Shown here one piece after another: positions 11,405 to 22,984 of a stretch of 64,000 bases of DNA (its first letter is position 1; each line of letters opens with the position of its first letter). The notes beneath the pieces are model-generated. The model searched no databases. It saw only the letters and a list, made by a program, of their open reading frames with translations, and was not told the origin of the DNA. The DNA comes from Vandiemenella viatica. Lineage: Eukaryota; Arthropoda; Insecta; Orthoptera; Morabidae. The DNA lies in the NCBI GenBank assembly GCA_031002005.1, contig CM061920.1, forward strand, positions 53,794,610 to 53,858,609, given 5' to 3'. The position numbers were made by a program, and so were the translations under genes.

Positions 11405-12260
11405 TTCTGCCAATTATCTATTCGCAATGATGAGGGGATGCACTAGAGAAGTAAGGGAATTGGGTTACAAAACATTGGTTAGACCAGCTTGAATATTTCG
11501 GGTATCAAACTCAGAGATGGAGAGGGTGTAGGGAAGGGCTGCTAGATTTGCCTTTGGAAATTATAGCAGAACGCAATCGGTAACTAATCTGATAAAGGAG
11601 CTGGAGTGGGATTCGTTGGAAGATAGAAGGAGGGCGAAGAGACTCATGGGAGTGTACAAGATGTAAATTGGTTATGAGGCATGGAAAGATATTGGTGGAT
11701 GGGGTAAAGATGACCATTACCACAAGCTGGCATTTGATTTAAAGGATAAGGGTGCGGGAAATTTTGGTTTTGTAGGGAAGGGTGTAGAGGTGGGCAAAGT
11801 GACTCACTAAAAAGAGCGGTGTCCTGATCACTCCACGAAAAGAACTAGTTCCTTTGAACGGTTCAGTAGCTCAGTTTTATTTGAGACCTTTTTTATTTTA
11901 TCTCTACAGACCACAAAACCCATGTGAACAAGCTCTTCTTGATCTTCGGAATTAGCCGACTTATGACCGACTCACCTAGAAGAACTACCGTTCACTTTTA
12001 GTGAGCGACTGCTCACTCGCTCTTTTAAAAGAATTGCTCTAAAGAACTGATTCACTCGCGAACGACCCATCCCTAGAAGGGTGTAAGAGATTGGAATAAA
12101 TTGCCAAAAGGAATGATGAATAATCTACCAAAAACACGGAAAGAATTTGGAGTTCAAATTAGTAGAGGGCAAATGTAGGTGGGAAGAGGAAAGGAGAAAG
12201 AAGGGTATGTAGGGAGATTGCCACCGGAACGTGCGCTCCAGCGCAATTATATCGAAGTAA
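11405..12260 (+). pseudogene. LINE-1 C-terminus and 3' end, split by an hAT MITE
   Basis: Conceptual translation gives REVRELGYKTLVRPA, then AARFAFGNYSRTQSVTNL and ELEWDSLEDRRRAKRLMGVY, the usual C-terminal end of CR1/Jockey-type LINE reverse transcriptase proteins. Stops and frame changes break it. The 3' untranslated part is interrupted at 11785-12075 and resumes through GATGAATAATCTACC to a GCCACCGGAACGTGCGCTCC end. The upstream catalytic region is absent. Confidence 0.75.
11785..12075. mobile_element. hAT MITE (291 bp)
   Basis: The ends TAGAGGTGGGCAAAGTGACT and, in reverse complement, TAGGGATGGGTCGTTCG are the usual hAT type. A perfect 8-bp duplication GAAGGGTG lies at 11777-11784 and 12076-12083. 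Removing one copy restores the LINE-1 sequence seen at other loci. There is no coding capacity; the sequence just inside the ends is rich in GTGAGTGA and AAGAAC motifs. Confidence 0.92.
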
Positions 12261-12904
12261 AAAACTAAATAAAGTAAGAGCCCGTGCCATTCAGCTTAGG
12301 TTGTTTGAATACATTTAGTAAATATTTTAAAACATTACAGTTGAACCGCTTCCTAATTTTCTAATTGTCTTAAATGAATTACATGTTTTTCTTTTTTACC
12401 ATTTCCGCACACAGGTGCTGGATTTATTATCTTTGAGTCCTACATTATATTATTATCTTTGAGTCCTACATTATAATGTTCACTGTGTGCTAGTTACCTG
12501 AAGAGAAACGGGGTACGAATGAGTAATGCCAGTATTTTAGTCCTCGTCCTGCTATGGTCGCCATGTTAGCTGGGCGCACTGAGGCGCCATTGACGTGTGC
12601 CTGGAGACAACTAATTATTAATCGGAAGCGTCGGAGCATTTTGACGGAAGTTCCTTGATTGAAACATGAATAATTGGCGCGTCGAGTGGGGAGCCAGCTG
12701 TGTTTCTGCGACGCCTTCGCAACTGATACAATGCGGAACACGCAACGATCGAACTTTCAAAGTCGCTCCTCACAGGCACAATGTCTCAATTCCATGCATC
12801 CGATAAAATTTGTGATGTATCTTTTACTACGATAGAACATTAATTTTCATTTTTTTTTCTTTTTGCCGAAGAATTTATTTGAAAATTCAAGTAAGAATTA
12901 AAAA
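12261..12904. other. Unassigned sequence
   Basis: No gene. A 26-base unit TATTATCTTTGAGTCCTACA plus TTATAT is tandemly duplicated around 12425-12476. Confidence 0.4.
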
Positions 12905-13165
12905 TAATGAATGGAAGGGAAAAGATGACCATGACAAAAATCTGGCACAATGTTGTGGGAAGATTTTCTTTCGTAGGTAAGACGGTCAGGGATTAGAATA
13001 ATCTACCAATAGAAATAATGAATAATTTACCAAAAATGTTGAAACAATTTAAAGTTGAAATTTGTACAGGGAAAAAGTAGGTGGGTAGGAAAGGGGAGAG
13101 GGAAATTGATGTGTATTGTGTAGGGAAATTTCCACCGGAACGTTCGCTCCATCGCAATTATTAAA
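12905..13165 (+). pseudogene. LINE-1 3' end
   Basis: A second 3'-terminal copy: GGAAAAGATGACCATGAC, AAGATTTTCTTTCGTAGGTA, GATGAATAATTTACC and a GCTCCATCGCAATTAT end. It contains no reverse transcriptase motif. Confidence 0.7.
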
Positions 13166-13417
13166 AAAAAAAAAAAACTACGTTTATGTTGTAATGAACT
13201 TTGTTGAATCTCGTATAGCACTGCGTCTATTTACAAGAACTAAGAAACAATGTAGAGTCGAGTATATTATGAAATAATTACTGCCATTGTATTTAATGAT
13301 ACTACTCATTAAGTGAGTAAAAGGTTTCAGGATCATGTTGAGAATTGTCCTGTAGCATGATCAGTGCTTGTTACATTGTTACTCCCTTTAGAACCAATTT
13401 TAAAGCACAGACATATC

Positions 13418-13605
13418 GTTCCGAGCGCTGTGGGCAAGCGTTATCGCTAGGGCTTGGCGTTCGAGAGAATGCGTGTTCAGTACCCGCTCCTGCCATCCTA
13501 TGGGCATCATTCCATGTGAATGGCGGGATGGTTCCTTCAAAAGGATAGCAGAGAATTCGTTCCCGTTAGTTGCTCCCAGTTCTCCCTCGACTGTAATGGT
13601 GGCTT
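13418..13605 (+). repeat. Degenerate SINE-A copy
   Basis: The CCGAGCGCTGTGGGCAAGCG head and GAATGGCGGGATGGTTCCTT body resemble SINE-A. The B box has decayed to GTTCAGTACCCG and the central body is shortened. Confidence 0.6.
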
Positions 13606-14455
13606 CCACCTCCCGTGGTTCTGTAGACCGCGCTATGCTGCCCTGTTGTACGAATCAGCACGCGCCTTAAGCCGCGTTCCCACGACGTCTTGTAACGAAG
13701 GCGGGACGGGACGGGACGAATACTCAACAACACGCCATGGGAACGGGACCGCCTCTGCTAGCGGGGACGAGACGCAGCTATTCACCCTGTGTCGGTAAAC
13801 ATCACAGGCGTGCGTAGTGGAGCCTGCTGTCATCGGTTTGCAACAGCAGTGCGCACCCCTTCTGTTGCTGTAAAGTGCTCTGTGCCAAACTACACTACGC
13901 AACGTAGGTGGGAGGTAAGCGATGGGTAATCTGCGACGCGCGCTCGTCCCTACACTTCGGCTAATGAGGTCCCGTCCCGTCCCGCCTTCGTTACAAGACG
14001 TCGTGGGAACGCGGCTTTAGGCTAACCCTCGCCACCTCCCCACCACTTTTCCTTGTGTCGTTTCAGCTACCCGGGCGTTTGATGTTTACCGACTGGGCTA
14101 CGAATAGATGCACGCCGTCACTGCTAGCAGAGGCGGGTCCCTTCCCACAGCCCAATGTTGATAGCTGGACCGGCGCGGCCGTCAAATGCACGGGCAGTGG
14201 GAAGTCACCTTTAGTGTGGTTTCCCAGGGCGCGTGGTTTTGTAGGCCGCGCCACATAATCCGGAGCTCGCGACACAGGTTAACCCTCGCCGCCTCCCCAC
14301 CACCTTGCCTTGTGTCGTTTCAGCTACCCGGGCCTTTCATCTTTACCGACTGGCCCATGGATAGAGGCGTGTGCGGGACCCCTGCCACGACCCGCTCGAG
14401 GGGTAACTGGATCGAACCGGCCCGCAAATGTGCGGATCGTGGGTAGTCAGCTTAA
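13600..14455. repeat. 257-bp tandem duplication interrupted by a PIF MITE
   Basis: AACCCTCGCC begins at 14024 and again at 14281. Both units continue through CCACC, CTTGTGTCGTTTCAGCTACC and TTTACCGACTGG. A partial earlier unit (GTGGTTCTGTAGACCGCGC, about 13610-13666) matches 14240 onward and is separated from the next unit by the MITE at 13670-14016. Confidence 0.7.
13670..14016. mobile_element. PIF/Harbinger-type MITE (347 bp)
   Basis: Perfect inverted ends of about 50 bp start AGCCGCGTTCCCACGACGTC and run into a GGGACGGGACGGGA block. A direct TTA lies at 13667-13669 and 14017-14019, the 3-bp duplication expected for PIF/Harbinger elements. The interior is GC-rich and non-coding. Confidence 0.88.
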
Positions 14456-14784
14456 TAAGTGCACGTCGTCGGGCCGTTTAACCCCAATTAAAGAAACAAA
14501 CAAATCGAAAGCTTTTTGATAAAACTCATATGTTTGTGGCGCGAGTGATCGCAGAGGTTTTATTGTGAAATAACGAGGAACGAAAATAAAAGGCAAAGTG
14601 GATTGTGGTGAGAGCGAAGCAATTGTTTTACTAAAGAGAAATATCGTCTGTGGTATAATTCTTAAAAGGGCCGCTATATGTGCCGCGCTCGTCTGACTGG
14701 TTGGTGGCTGAGGTAGCAATTCAAGCGAGTGCAAGGAACGAGTGCTCCATCATTCTCGGAAACCTTTTTCCCTTTCTGTTGGTA

Positions 14785-14990
14785 AGGGCTTTACGCCTAT
14801 TGGATGTCGGACTCACTGGAGGCTGAACTGGGAAGAAGGGATGGGAAGGAATCGGGCTATTGCTTTTTTAAGTAACCGTCCCATCATTTGCATTGAGTGA
14901 TTTCGGAAAAAAACCGACATCTGGGTTGCCGGACGTGGGTTCAAACACACGCCTCACCGCTCATGCACCAGCTACTGTGCAGTGACGCGT
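14785..14990 (-). repeat. SINE-A copy
   Basis: The reverse complement shows GGTGCATGAGCGGTGAGG, a B box decayed to GTTTGAACCC, CAGATGTCGG, TTTTTCCGAAATCACTC, GATGGGACGG and a 3' end CGTAAAGCCC. It is diverged. Confidence 0.65.
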
Positions 14991-15644
14991 GTAATAGTAA
15001 CCCTCTATCCGCTGCTGTCATGCTTATCTGGAGGGTGCTGTGTTTTATTCCCGGGTGTTGGCGGTCACCCCTGATGGTTGTGTGGTGACTTTGCAAATCC
15101 TGTAATCCCTGCAGGGGTAGGGCAGCTCTACGGGGGGAACCTCCTTCATTCATTAGTTATGGAAGGACTGAGCGTGGTGGGCCTCGCATTTTATTTTTTA
15201 AATATATGTTTCATTTCTTACAAAAGAACACAAAAATTACGTAATTTCTTTCTTGAATAATGCAACTCAAACTAATTAAATTATATACTTTCGAATCCCA
15301 GCTAAGATTCACACACTGCAGTTATTTTTTTCCTCCCGTTTGCTAGATTCTTTTCTTGACTGCCAGATCGAGCGCGCATCTGATGTATGCTGCAAGTAAT
15401 AATTGGCTCCAACACAGTCAAAACCACATCATGCCATTGTTGTAGTTTCAGTTTACTACGCGTGGCATAATCGAAAATGCAGCATGATAAGTACTTCATC
15501 GAACTAGAAAGAATCACGGGCCGCTCGGGTGATTGGGGAATATTCTCTCAATTTATTTAGGGTAGGTTTTCAGTCACATCCTAGGATAGACTTTTTTTTT
15601 TTGTAATTATGGAGTTTTATAGTTTTTAATACGGGAGCATTGCA
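14991..15644. other. Unassigned sequence
   Basis: No gene or repeat recognised apart from GAGCGTGGTGGGCCTCGCAT at 15170-15189, which looks like a short SINE-A head fragment with the middle of its head deleted. Confidence 0.4.
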
Positions 15645-15775
15645 TGCTGGTTTGAATCTTCGTCCAGATTTCGGTTTTCCATGGTTCCCCGAAATCACTC
15701 CAGGCGAATGCTGTAACGGCTCCTTGCCCCCTGCCACCCGGTCCTAATGACCACGACGTCGACGAGGCGTAGCAA
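15645..15775 (+). repeat. SINE-A body fragment
   Basis: GTCCAGATTTCGGTTTTCCA, GAAATCACTCCAGGCGAATG and CCACGACGTCGACGAGGCG place it in the body and 3' end of SINE-A. The A box is missing. Confidence 0.7.
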
Positions 15776-15984
15776 GCATTCGGAGAGTGGCTAGAGCTGG
15801 CCCCGAGCCCATTGAGGGGCCTCTCAGCTGCTGCAGACGTCAGCGACCGCGGGCGTCGAACCCGGGACAAGGCCGCCCGCGCCATGAATAATTCAGGCGC
15901 CCATCTGCAGCGGGACAGAAATATCGGGCGGCCAGCGGCGCAGACAGGCTGCATCTCACGCCCGCAACGGCCGACAGTTACGGA

Positions 15985-16892
15985 AAACTGCAGTGGACGA
16001 TAACCTCGCCGGTCGCACATTCAGTGTCCGCGTCAAAAATGCTTTCTCTACTAGAAGACGGATTCGGGCCGGTGTTCCTCAGGGGTCGGTTCTCGGACCA
16101 GTACTCTACACATTGTACACTGCTGACGTGCCTAATAACCCCGGTGTAGAGATTGCGACCTACGCAGATGACACCGCATACTTCTCTCTCAGCAAAAGCA
16201 GAACTATTGCAACCCGTCGTCTCCAGGAAGTCCTACAGAAAACTCTTGTTTGGGCTAGGAGGTGGAGAATAGAAATAAATCCTGCTAAAACGCAAGCTAT
16301 TATGCTTACGCGAAAATGCGATCCAGCGCTACCGGTGATACCACATCCTCTACTACACCTCAATGGCAAGGACATCCCCTGGTCTACAACTGTTCACTAT
16401 CTAGGGGTCACACTGGATAGGAGATTAACGTGGCACGCCCACATAGAGGAAGTCAGATGCCGAGCGAGTGCGAGATTACAGCAACTCTACCCACTCATCA
16501 ATATTAATAGCCGACTACCTCCAACTATTGGAATCAAAATCTACACAACCCTTATCCGTCCAATTATGGAATATGTATGTCCTGTTTGGGCATACGCCGC
16601 AAATCATCAAATACAAAAGCTACAAGTCATTCAAAACCGGGCATTGAAGAGAGCCCTACACCTGCCACGTCGCTTCCCGACCGATGCCCTACACGAGGCT
16701 ACTGCACTGCCTATGCTCCTGGATAGATTCAGGCTGCTGGCAAAATCTTTCTACAAAAGCTCCCAGAAGTATAAAAATCTAATGGTCAAAATGGACATTT
16801 CAGCAGACCGACATAAAAGACCATTGAGTTTAATAAATAAATGCACCAAAATAAAGACCAACCAACTCAGAAGAATTGACCAACCTTATTAA
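15985..16892 (+). pseudogene. Jockey-clade reverse transcriptase, C-terminal half
   Basis: About 300 open codons. The order of motifs is that of Jockey-type LINE ORF2: RAGVPQGSVLGPVLY (residues about 25-40), the catalytic YADDT (about 58), HYLGVTLDRRLTW (about 132), the thumb IYTTLIRPIMEYVCPVW (about 185) and LQVIQNRALKRAL. The frame opens with GTG and has no ATG, endonuclease or N-terminal palm region, so the copy is 5'-truncated at about 15985. Full ORF2 proteins of this clade are roughly 900 residues. It reads to a stop at 16890. A related but separate C-terminal fragment follows at 17120. It was inserted recently enough to stay open but cannot encode a complete enzyme. Confidence 0.88.
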
Positions 16893-17119
16893 TTGGAGAA
16901 AATATCCTAGGATAACAACTCCCAAAAACACTGCCAGTTGAAAAAATGGCAGAGAATGGTGGCTGTGTGTGTGACGATAAATTACTATTGTACCCGCAAA
17001 ATATCCTAGATAGCAAGATTAAAGGTGTAGCAATAGTTTCAAATTTATCACCAGTCCTGCGAAGCAACAATCAAAGAACCGAAACAAAGATACGACTATA
17101 AAAATCTATAATACTCGCT

Positions 17120-17520
17120 TCCATACTGATGATGCCAGATATGGGGGGTAGCAAGCCTATCAAATCTACAACATATTCAAATACTCCAAAACAGAAGTTT
17201 AAGAATGATACTCAACGCACCGAGATACACACCAACAGCTGTTCCACGCGACGAGACCAATATTCCGCTATTAAAGACACAGATATACACTAGTGCTGAA
17301 AAATTCCGTAGAAAACTAAACGAATCCAGAGATGAATGAGCTGAAACAAAAGGAACAACAATGCGTATGGAATGGCACAAATACAAAGTGCCCCTTAGTA
17401 TATTATACCAACCAATTTAAGAGAGAATTCAGCACACAAACACTACAGGAGTTTTTCACCATTAAGATCTTCTCAGATGATCATAGCCCTGATTTTACCC
17501 TGAATGTGATCAAATAAAGA
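17120..17520 (+). pseudogene. Second Jockey-type C-terminal fragment
   Basis: In the frame through 17139 the translation reads CQIWGVASLSNLQHIQILQN, then RSLRMILNAPRYTPT and LLKTQIYTSAEKFRRKL, paralogous to the thumb and C-terminus of the fragment just upstream. Two stops immediately precede it (17127-17132). It is too different to be a simple tandem duplicate of 16600-16890. Confidence 0.7.
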
Positions 17521-18124
17521 AGTGTTCCAAAACAAAACACCCCAAGCCCGACTCCTAGAAGTAAAGCTACCGAAGGTAGTGGGACTTCAGTCGCAGTCAT
17601 AGAGGCAGCGGAAAAAAAGACCAATATGCACTCTACCTCATTTAACTCACAGAGGCAGAGCTGCGAATAATTTCACGAAACCTGACATTGGTTTTCACGT
17701 GTATCAAATTTCGCACGCGTTTATCAAATTCCTGCAGGTTTGTTAAATGAAATTTAAGCGTTAAAATAAACGGTTCTGTAAATTGAAAATAGGTGTAAAT
17801 TGTAATGACGTCAGTTAGCTAGATGTTTGCCACTGAATACAAAAATCAGCGTCTACAAATAGCACCCTAGTAATAGAATCAGATCATTAAAGTTCATATA
17901 AGTAATGAAAAAGGCTTGTTTCCTTCTGCACTGTGCTGTGTGTAACCAGCAACAAAATTAAGATGGACAATACCAGAGTGTATTGCGTGAATGTAGCCTG
18001 CAACAGATAACAGAACAAATCTCATTCCCACGGAGTGAATACCTCAAGAAACACGGTAACAGGTAATAAACCTGAAGACTGGAAAACTGAGTGGGGGAAC
18101 CAGTCTTCAGCTATTCTATTTTAT
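17521..18124. other. Unassigned sequence
   Basis: No gene recognised. A short ATG frame at about 17963 begins with a cysteine-containing stretch but stops within a few codons. Confidence 0.4.
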
Positions 18125-18965
18125 TATTATTATTATTATTTATGTATGGCTTTAGCCAAAGGCTAATACAGCCAATAACCTCATACAATACATTCGATTG
18201 ATTTTAAATTAGACCTTTAGTACATGTAACATACAAAGAAAATATCCTGGCCACTTTCTTGCTCGGAACTGAGAGAGATTGCATCAGAGAAGTTGCATCA
18301 GTTATATTCAGACCATCTTCTAGCAGTTGTTTTCTCGCTGATTGATGTTGCTTGCAGCTCAGCATGAATTGGTAAATATCCTCTACAGAATCACACAATG
18401 GGCACATCGGTGAATCCACCAACTGCATGAGCTATTTTTTATCACGTAATTAGGTGTGTCCTGTCCTAAGTCTGTTCATTAAAGTAACCTCTTTCCTGTT
18501 CAGCTCTGGCTTAGCGTACCATGACTTGCTTGCGATGTTGTTGCAGAAGGCTCGATAAGACCCTTTCCTTGGCAGTCGGCAAACCATCTCTTCTCCCACT
18601 CGGTCTTAACCATGTTGGTAACAATGGCCTTGAAGTCTGTACAGGGTACCGAAACTTTTTCTGTTTCTACAGCAGTAAGGTGGCGACGTGCTGTTCTGTC
18701 CGCTGCCTCATTGCCCGACATCCCAACATGGTTCGGTACCCACTGGAAATACACTTGTATTCCTGTTACCGATAACTTCTGAAGTTCCCTGGTTATTTCA
18801 TAAACCAAATAGTTTCGGCATCTTCCTTTTGACAATTCCACGATTGCCTGCAGGACACTTCTAGAATCTATACAAATCACTATTTTTGATTGAGCCGTCG
18901 AATGAATGTATTGCAGCGCTTTTAGAATGGCTTTATGTATGGCTATGTGAGATTCTCTTTTTCGA
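18125..18965 (-). pseudogene. RNase H and C-terminal region of a LINE
   Basis: On the reverse strand: ESHIAIHKAILKALQYI, then the RNase H aspartate in VICIDSRSVLQAI, then FQWVPNHVGMSGNEAADRTA with its terminal aspartate. Next come LNRKEVTLMNRLRTGHT and a C-terminal zinc-knuckle-like stretch, CPLCDSVEDIYQFMLSC. The frame is broken between the RNase H part (18500-18880) and the tail (18204-18428). The 3' end is GGCTAAAGCCATACATAAAT followed by an ATT/AAT microsatellite at about 18121-18140. The reverse transcriptase is absent. The I/Jockey-like assignment to an RNase-H-bearing LINE is firm; the clade is not. Confidence 0.8.
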
Positions 18966-19559
18966 ACAGTGTTTTGAAGCTGTAGGTCCCTTATATTGCG
19001 CTGTGCTTCTTGCTGCCCTGAAATCTACTTTTAAAGCGTTAACTGTCCCTATCCCTAATAATGCCATGAGTATGGGCTATTGCAGTTTGATGTGAAGTAG
19101 TTAGATGTCATAAAATGTCTTCTTCGACGACAATTAGTATTGTCAATTTAGCGTTGGTGTAACTATGGTGAATTATCATTACAGTAATCCCAGGCAATCA
19201 GAAGCTGTGTTTTGCTAGCAACACCATCTGTTAAACTACTTTGCCTTCAATGAAATAACTCTTATAGCTTTATTTTTTTCTACATAAATATGGTCATTTA
19301 CAATGATTCAACACATGACAAGGACAACAAAAGGGTTTTTTCCGAATTTTTCGTCATTTCAGTGTATTACGTAAGTGTATATTCCCTTTTTTGTTCTTAT
19401 CATCATGTAACGCTCGATTCTGTGCGTAAGCGGCTACCAGTGACGATATACCCCTCCGTGGATGGTTTCGGTTGTCTTCCCGAGTGTGTGATGGTATGTG
19501 GATGACTGTGATTATGTGTTCAGTATGTGTGCTGTATAAAAAGGGAGATTCTCAAAGAA
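18966..19559. other. Unassigned sequence
   Basis: Nothing recognised beyond possible decayed LINE sequence up to about 19030. Confidence 0.35.
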
Positions 19560-19830
19560 GAAGATACAACCCGGTGTCGGCACATTCAGGCCTATTCTTC
19601 CAAAAAACACTTGGGGGGGGGGGAGATGTCTTAACGTCTCCATCTGACGCAGGAATCACCATCGCGCCATACGCCCAGCGGAAAGGGTTCGGAATTATCC
19701 CAGGAGTTGGCTGCAGATTCTGAGGAGCAGGAATTGTGATCTTCAGTACCTCCTATCATGCTAGGACTCGAACTAACTGTCCTCGTGTCAGCGCCAGACA
19801 CCGCCAGGGAGCCGCAACTGAACGAACGAT
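19560..19830 (-). repeat. SINE-C copy
   Basis: The reverse complement contains GTTAGTTCGAGTCCTAGC (B box), GGGATAATTCCGAACCC, GGCGTATGGCGCGATGGTG, GGAGACGTTAAG and GAATAGGCCTGAATGTGCCG, in the same order as the copy at 36708-36990. Confidence 0.6.
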
Positions 19831-20469
19831 GAGGGTAAAACACAGAAAGATTATTAGTGATATCGAGAAATCGCTCCTTAGTTTGAGGAGCTAATCAACC
19901 CTATTGCAGGCGGTGTACAGAGCTAAATACTGTAGCAGTGGACAGAAGGGAAACCGATTGGAAATGGTGATTGAACTGAAACAGCCTCAGTAAAACTGTA
20001 AGGAAGGTGAGACCATCTTAAGTCCACCATGGTTGGAAAGTTCATAAAAAAATCTGAAAAAAGATATTAGACTACTGAGATATAATTGTTCGATTGTGTC
20101 ATTTCATAAAACAGTTGATGCAGATATTATGAGCCAGGCTGTACAAGTAGCCCGAGGACGCTGTGGACAGCAATTCGCCGTATGTACGATCTGTGCTATG
20201 TGAGGTATATCTCCTATCGCGTTTAGACGTTAGAGTAGGGGAGGGGTGGGCTAATACCATTTCTAGCGTAACACCGTTCGCTGAAGTTACATCAAACAAA
20301 ACTACCTTTCCAAACCGAGCTAAATCATGCAACTTATCTAAAAAAAAAAGTCGTTGATAATACCGAAAGAACTAGTAAAAAGTAAATTCGTGAGCTCGTA
20401 ATGACCTGGTGACAGGGTTTCTTGCCGGCTGCGCATCCCGCCCTACTTTAGCCCCCTTAACCTAACCCG

Positions 20470-20662
20470 GTAGTTCTACCAGGTACAGACTATAGGGGAC
20501 CTACAGCTTAACGTGGAATCCGAATCACGGAAGAGTTCTTGCGTAATTCACATTACACAACAAGCTGTGCCAGAGGTGCAGGTCGGCCGAGACAGGGTAT
20601 CGAACCGAGGACTGTTCTTTCTTCAGTCAGAAGCCTAAACCACTAAGCCACCAGGCCGCTAC
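20470..20662 (-). repeat. SINE-D copy with tRNA-like head
   Basis: Reverse complement: GTGGCTTAGTGGTTTAGGC (A box), a spacer, GGTTCGATACCCTGTC (B box), then a body ending GATTCGGATTCCACGTTAAG. The same body occurs at 1620-1740. It is not a working tRNA: there is no acceptor stem partner. Confidence 0.7.
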
Positions 20663-21477
20663 ATCAGTAGATTATATTCTGCAGCTAGTTTTGGCTTGTT
20701 CCAACGAAGGGAGGGGGAAAAAAACTGGTACCTACGTCAATTTTTTGTGTATGCTAGTTCATGTCGGTATTAGATACAACGAAAAAGTAGAACAACCGGG
20801 AAACAAGGCAGATATGACAGGAACTATCCTTAACAATCGCTTTCAATACGGAAAAAATAAAAATGTGGAATACCTCGAAGTTTAGAAACAAAATAAGGGG
20901 GAATTACTAAGTTTCCATCCAGCCCCGGTATTCCACTCGTGCTGGTTCCTCGGAGCGCTGGGAAGTGATCACTTCTGTCATTACAATGGAATTCGGTCAT
21001 GGTTGGCCCACACCTCCAGCGGTTTAATTTCAGAGATGTTTTTTAATATAATAATTCAGAAACGTAAATCATTTAGTTTTTCAATGTGGTAAGTATAAGA
21101 ACTATAGAACAAAGTTCCTGAGTCAACTAAACATTTCTGCCCCCCCCCCCCCCCCAGAATATAAGGACTGCTTTTCGATAACAACTCAGCCCTAATAAGT
21201 CCAATTCAGTTCCTAATAAGCGTTTTAAGAAACGCAGCTTTAAGGAGTTTTGCTTAAATAATAACTGTAAATGTATTTGTGTCATGTGCACATACGTTAA
21301 CTCTTTTAAGTTTATACTATATCATGATAACAGTGTAAACTTAATCCTGTGTATTGTGATTGTCTTTATTTACTGTGGATGATGCAAATAAATTTGATTT
21401 GCTATTTGATACGCTGTAAAGCTTGCATTTTGAAAGTTTGTGAACTTTTCTATTTAAAATCGTACATTGAATTTATA
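20663..21477. other. Unassigned sequence
   Basis: No gene recognised. A run of 17 C lies at about 21139-21155. Confidence 0.4.
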
Positions 21478-21894
21478 CCAAGTGAGTTTTTTATCTTGAG
21501 ACAACTAAATATCTCGAAAACTACAAATCCGATCAAAAAAAGTGGGTAATAAAAATTGTTCGTCTCGACGGGGGACATCCGATGATACCAAATTTGACTC
21601 CCCACCCCCACCCCCTAGGGGTGGGGGAAGGGGGAGAAAAAAAACTTAAATAGGAACCCCCATTTTTTATTGCAGATTCTGATTCCCCGGAAAAAACTAC
21701 CCCTATTTGACCCCCAATTCGAGTCATTTTGGTCGATAGATGGCGCTGCATTTCTCAGAGTTTTCTCATTACTTGATGTACTTCCATTGCGTTCACATCG
21801 TCGCTCATTTCTCAGAGTTTTCTCATTACTTGATGTACTTTCATAGCGTTCATAACATCTCTGATTTATTTACTTCGTTCTGTTGCACGTGTCA

Positions 21895-22962
21895 ATGAGA
21901 ATGCAGGCTATAACGTTGCAAGAAAAAATTGAAATGGTCTACATTTATGGAGAATGTCGCAAGAATATCGATAATGCTGTTGATCTTTATGCTCATCGTT
22001 TTCCAGACCAGCCTCGATCGCGCGCTTCTTTTTACCGTATTATCCAACAGTTCACTCAGGAGGGAAGTGTGCACACAAACAAACGAAAGCGGCGAAGGAC
22101 GATAGCTGGAGAAAATAACGAAGTTGCAGTTTTAGCTGCAGTGGCTTATAACCCTCACATTAGTACTCGACAAATAAGTCGTGAATCAGGAATTTCTCAG
22201 ACTACTGTTTGTCAGATTTTGCATCGTAGAAAATACCATCCGTTCCATGTTTCGTTGCATCAAGAACTTCACGGCAATGATTTCGATAATCGATTGACAT
22301 TTTGCCGATGGTCGCTACAGAAAATACAAGAAGAACCCCATTTCTTTGCTCGAGTACTGTTTTCGGATGAATCCACTTTTACTAACCACGGCACCATTAA
22401 TCGACACAACATGCATTATTGGAGTGTGGAAAACCCGCATTGGTTACGCCAAGTTGAACATCAGCGTCCGTGGAATGTAAATGTTTGGTGTGGGATAATT
22501 GGGGACAAACTTATTGGTCCACATTTTATCCATGGACATTTCAATGGGGAGAAATATCAACAACTCTTAGAGGACGTACTGCCAACATTGCTTGAAGACG
22601 TACCCTTAGACGTGCGACAAACAATGTGGTTTCAACATGACGGTTGTCCAGCACATTTTGCTGTAAGATCGCGGGAAGTGTTAGATCGTCTGTACAATCG
22701 TCGATGGATCGGAAGAGGAGGTCCAGTGCCGTGGCCTGCAAGATCACCAGATCTCACTTCGCCTGATTTTTTTTTATGGGGATACTTGAAGAATGAAGTT
22801 TACAGTGAAGTGCCAACAACGCCTGAAAACATGATTGAACGAATTACCAACGCTTGTCAAAAAATCACGCCGGATATGCTTCTTAGTTGCGTTGAATCAT
22901 TCCAAGAGCGGGTAAATAAATGCATCGATGTCGGTGGTGATATTTTCGAGCACTTGCTTTAG
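21895..22962 (+). CDS. Mariner-family transposase, DD41D type
   Basis: 355 codons without interruption, the usual length for Tc1/mariner transposases (about 340-360). The N-terminus has a helix-turn-helix DNA-binding region; a second one at about residues 87-112 (ISTRQISRESGISQTTV) is clear. The DDE/D catalytic core has D158 in LFSDEST, D249 in WFQHDGCPAHF and D291 in RSPDLTSPDFFLW. There are 90 residues between the first pair and 41 between the second, which is the DD41D (rosa-like) spacing. In-frame codons continue upstream of the first ATG at 21895, and a second ATG lies two codons on. The enzyme would cut at the element's inverted repeats and reinsert at TA. It is the only protein-coding frame in the window that looks intact; whether it is expressed is unknown. 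Confidence 0.93.
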   Translation: MRMQAITLQEKIEMVYIYGECRKNIDNAVDLYAHRFPDQPRSRASFYRIIQQFTQEGSVHTNKRKRRRTIAGENNEVAVLAAVAYNPHISTRQISRESGISQTTVCQILHRRKYHPFHVSLHQELHGNDFDNRLTFCRWSLQKIQEEPHFFARVLFSDESTFTNHGTINRHNMHYWSVENPHWLRQVEHQRPWNVNVWCGIIGDKLIGPHFIHGHFNGEKYQQLLEDVLPTLLEDVPLDVRQTMWFQHDGCPAHFAVRSREVLDRLYNRRWIGRGGPVPWPARSPDLTSPDFFLWGYLKNEVYSEVPTTPENMIERITNACQKITPDMLLSCVESFQERVNKCIDVGGDIFEHLL

Positions 22963-22984
22963 AATTGTTGTTAGAAACAAACAC

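Noticed and set aside
15607..16020. 137-codon reverse frame
   Set aside because: It overlaps a SINE-A fragment and the start of the Jockey fragment on the other strand.
17963..18060. Possible THAP-type zinc finger start
   Set aside because: The frame stops after about ten codons and the required C and H spacing cannot be completed.
21533..21751. 72-residue reading frame in the left mariner arm, mirrored at 23372-23590 in the right arm
   Set aside because: The two are identical because the arms are inverted repeats; the frame is low in complexity and has no homology, so it is not treated as a gene.
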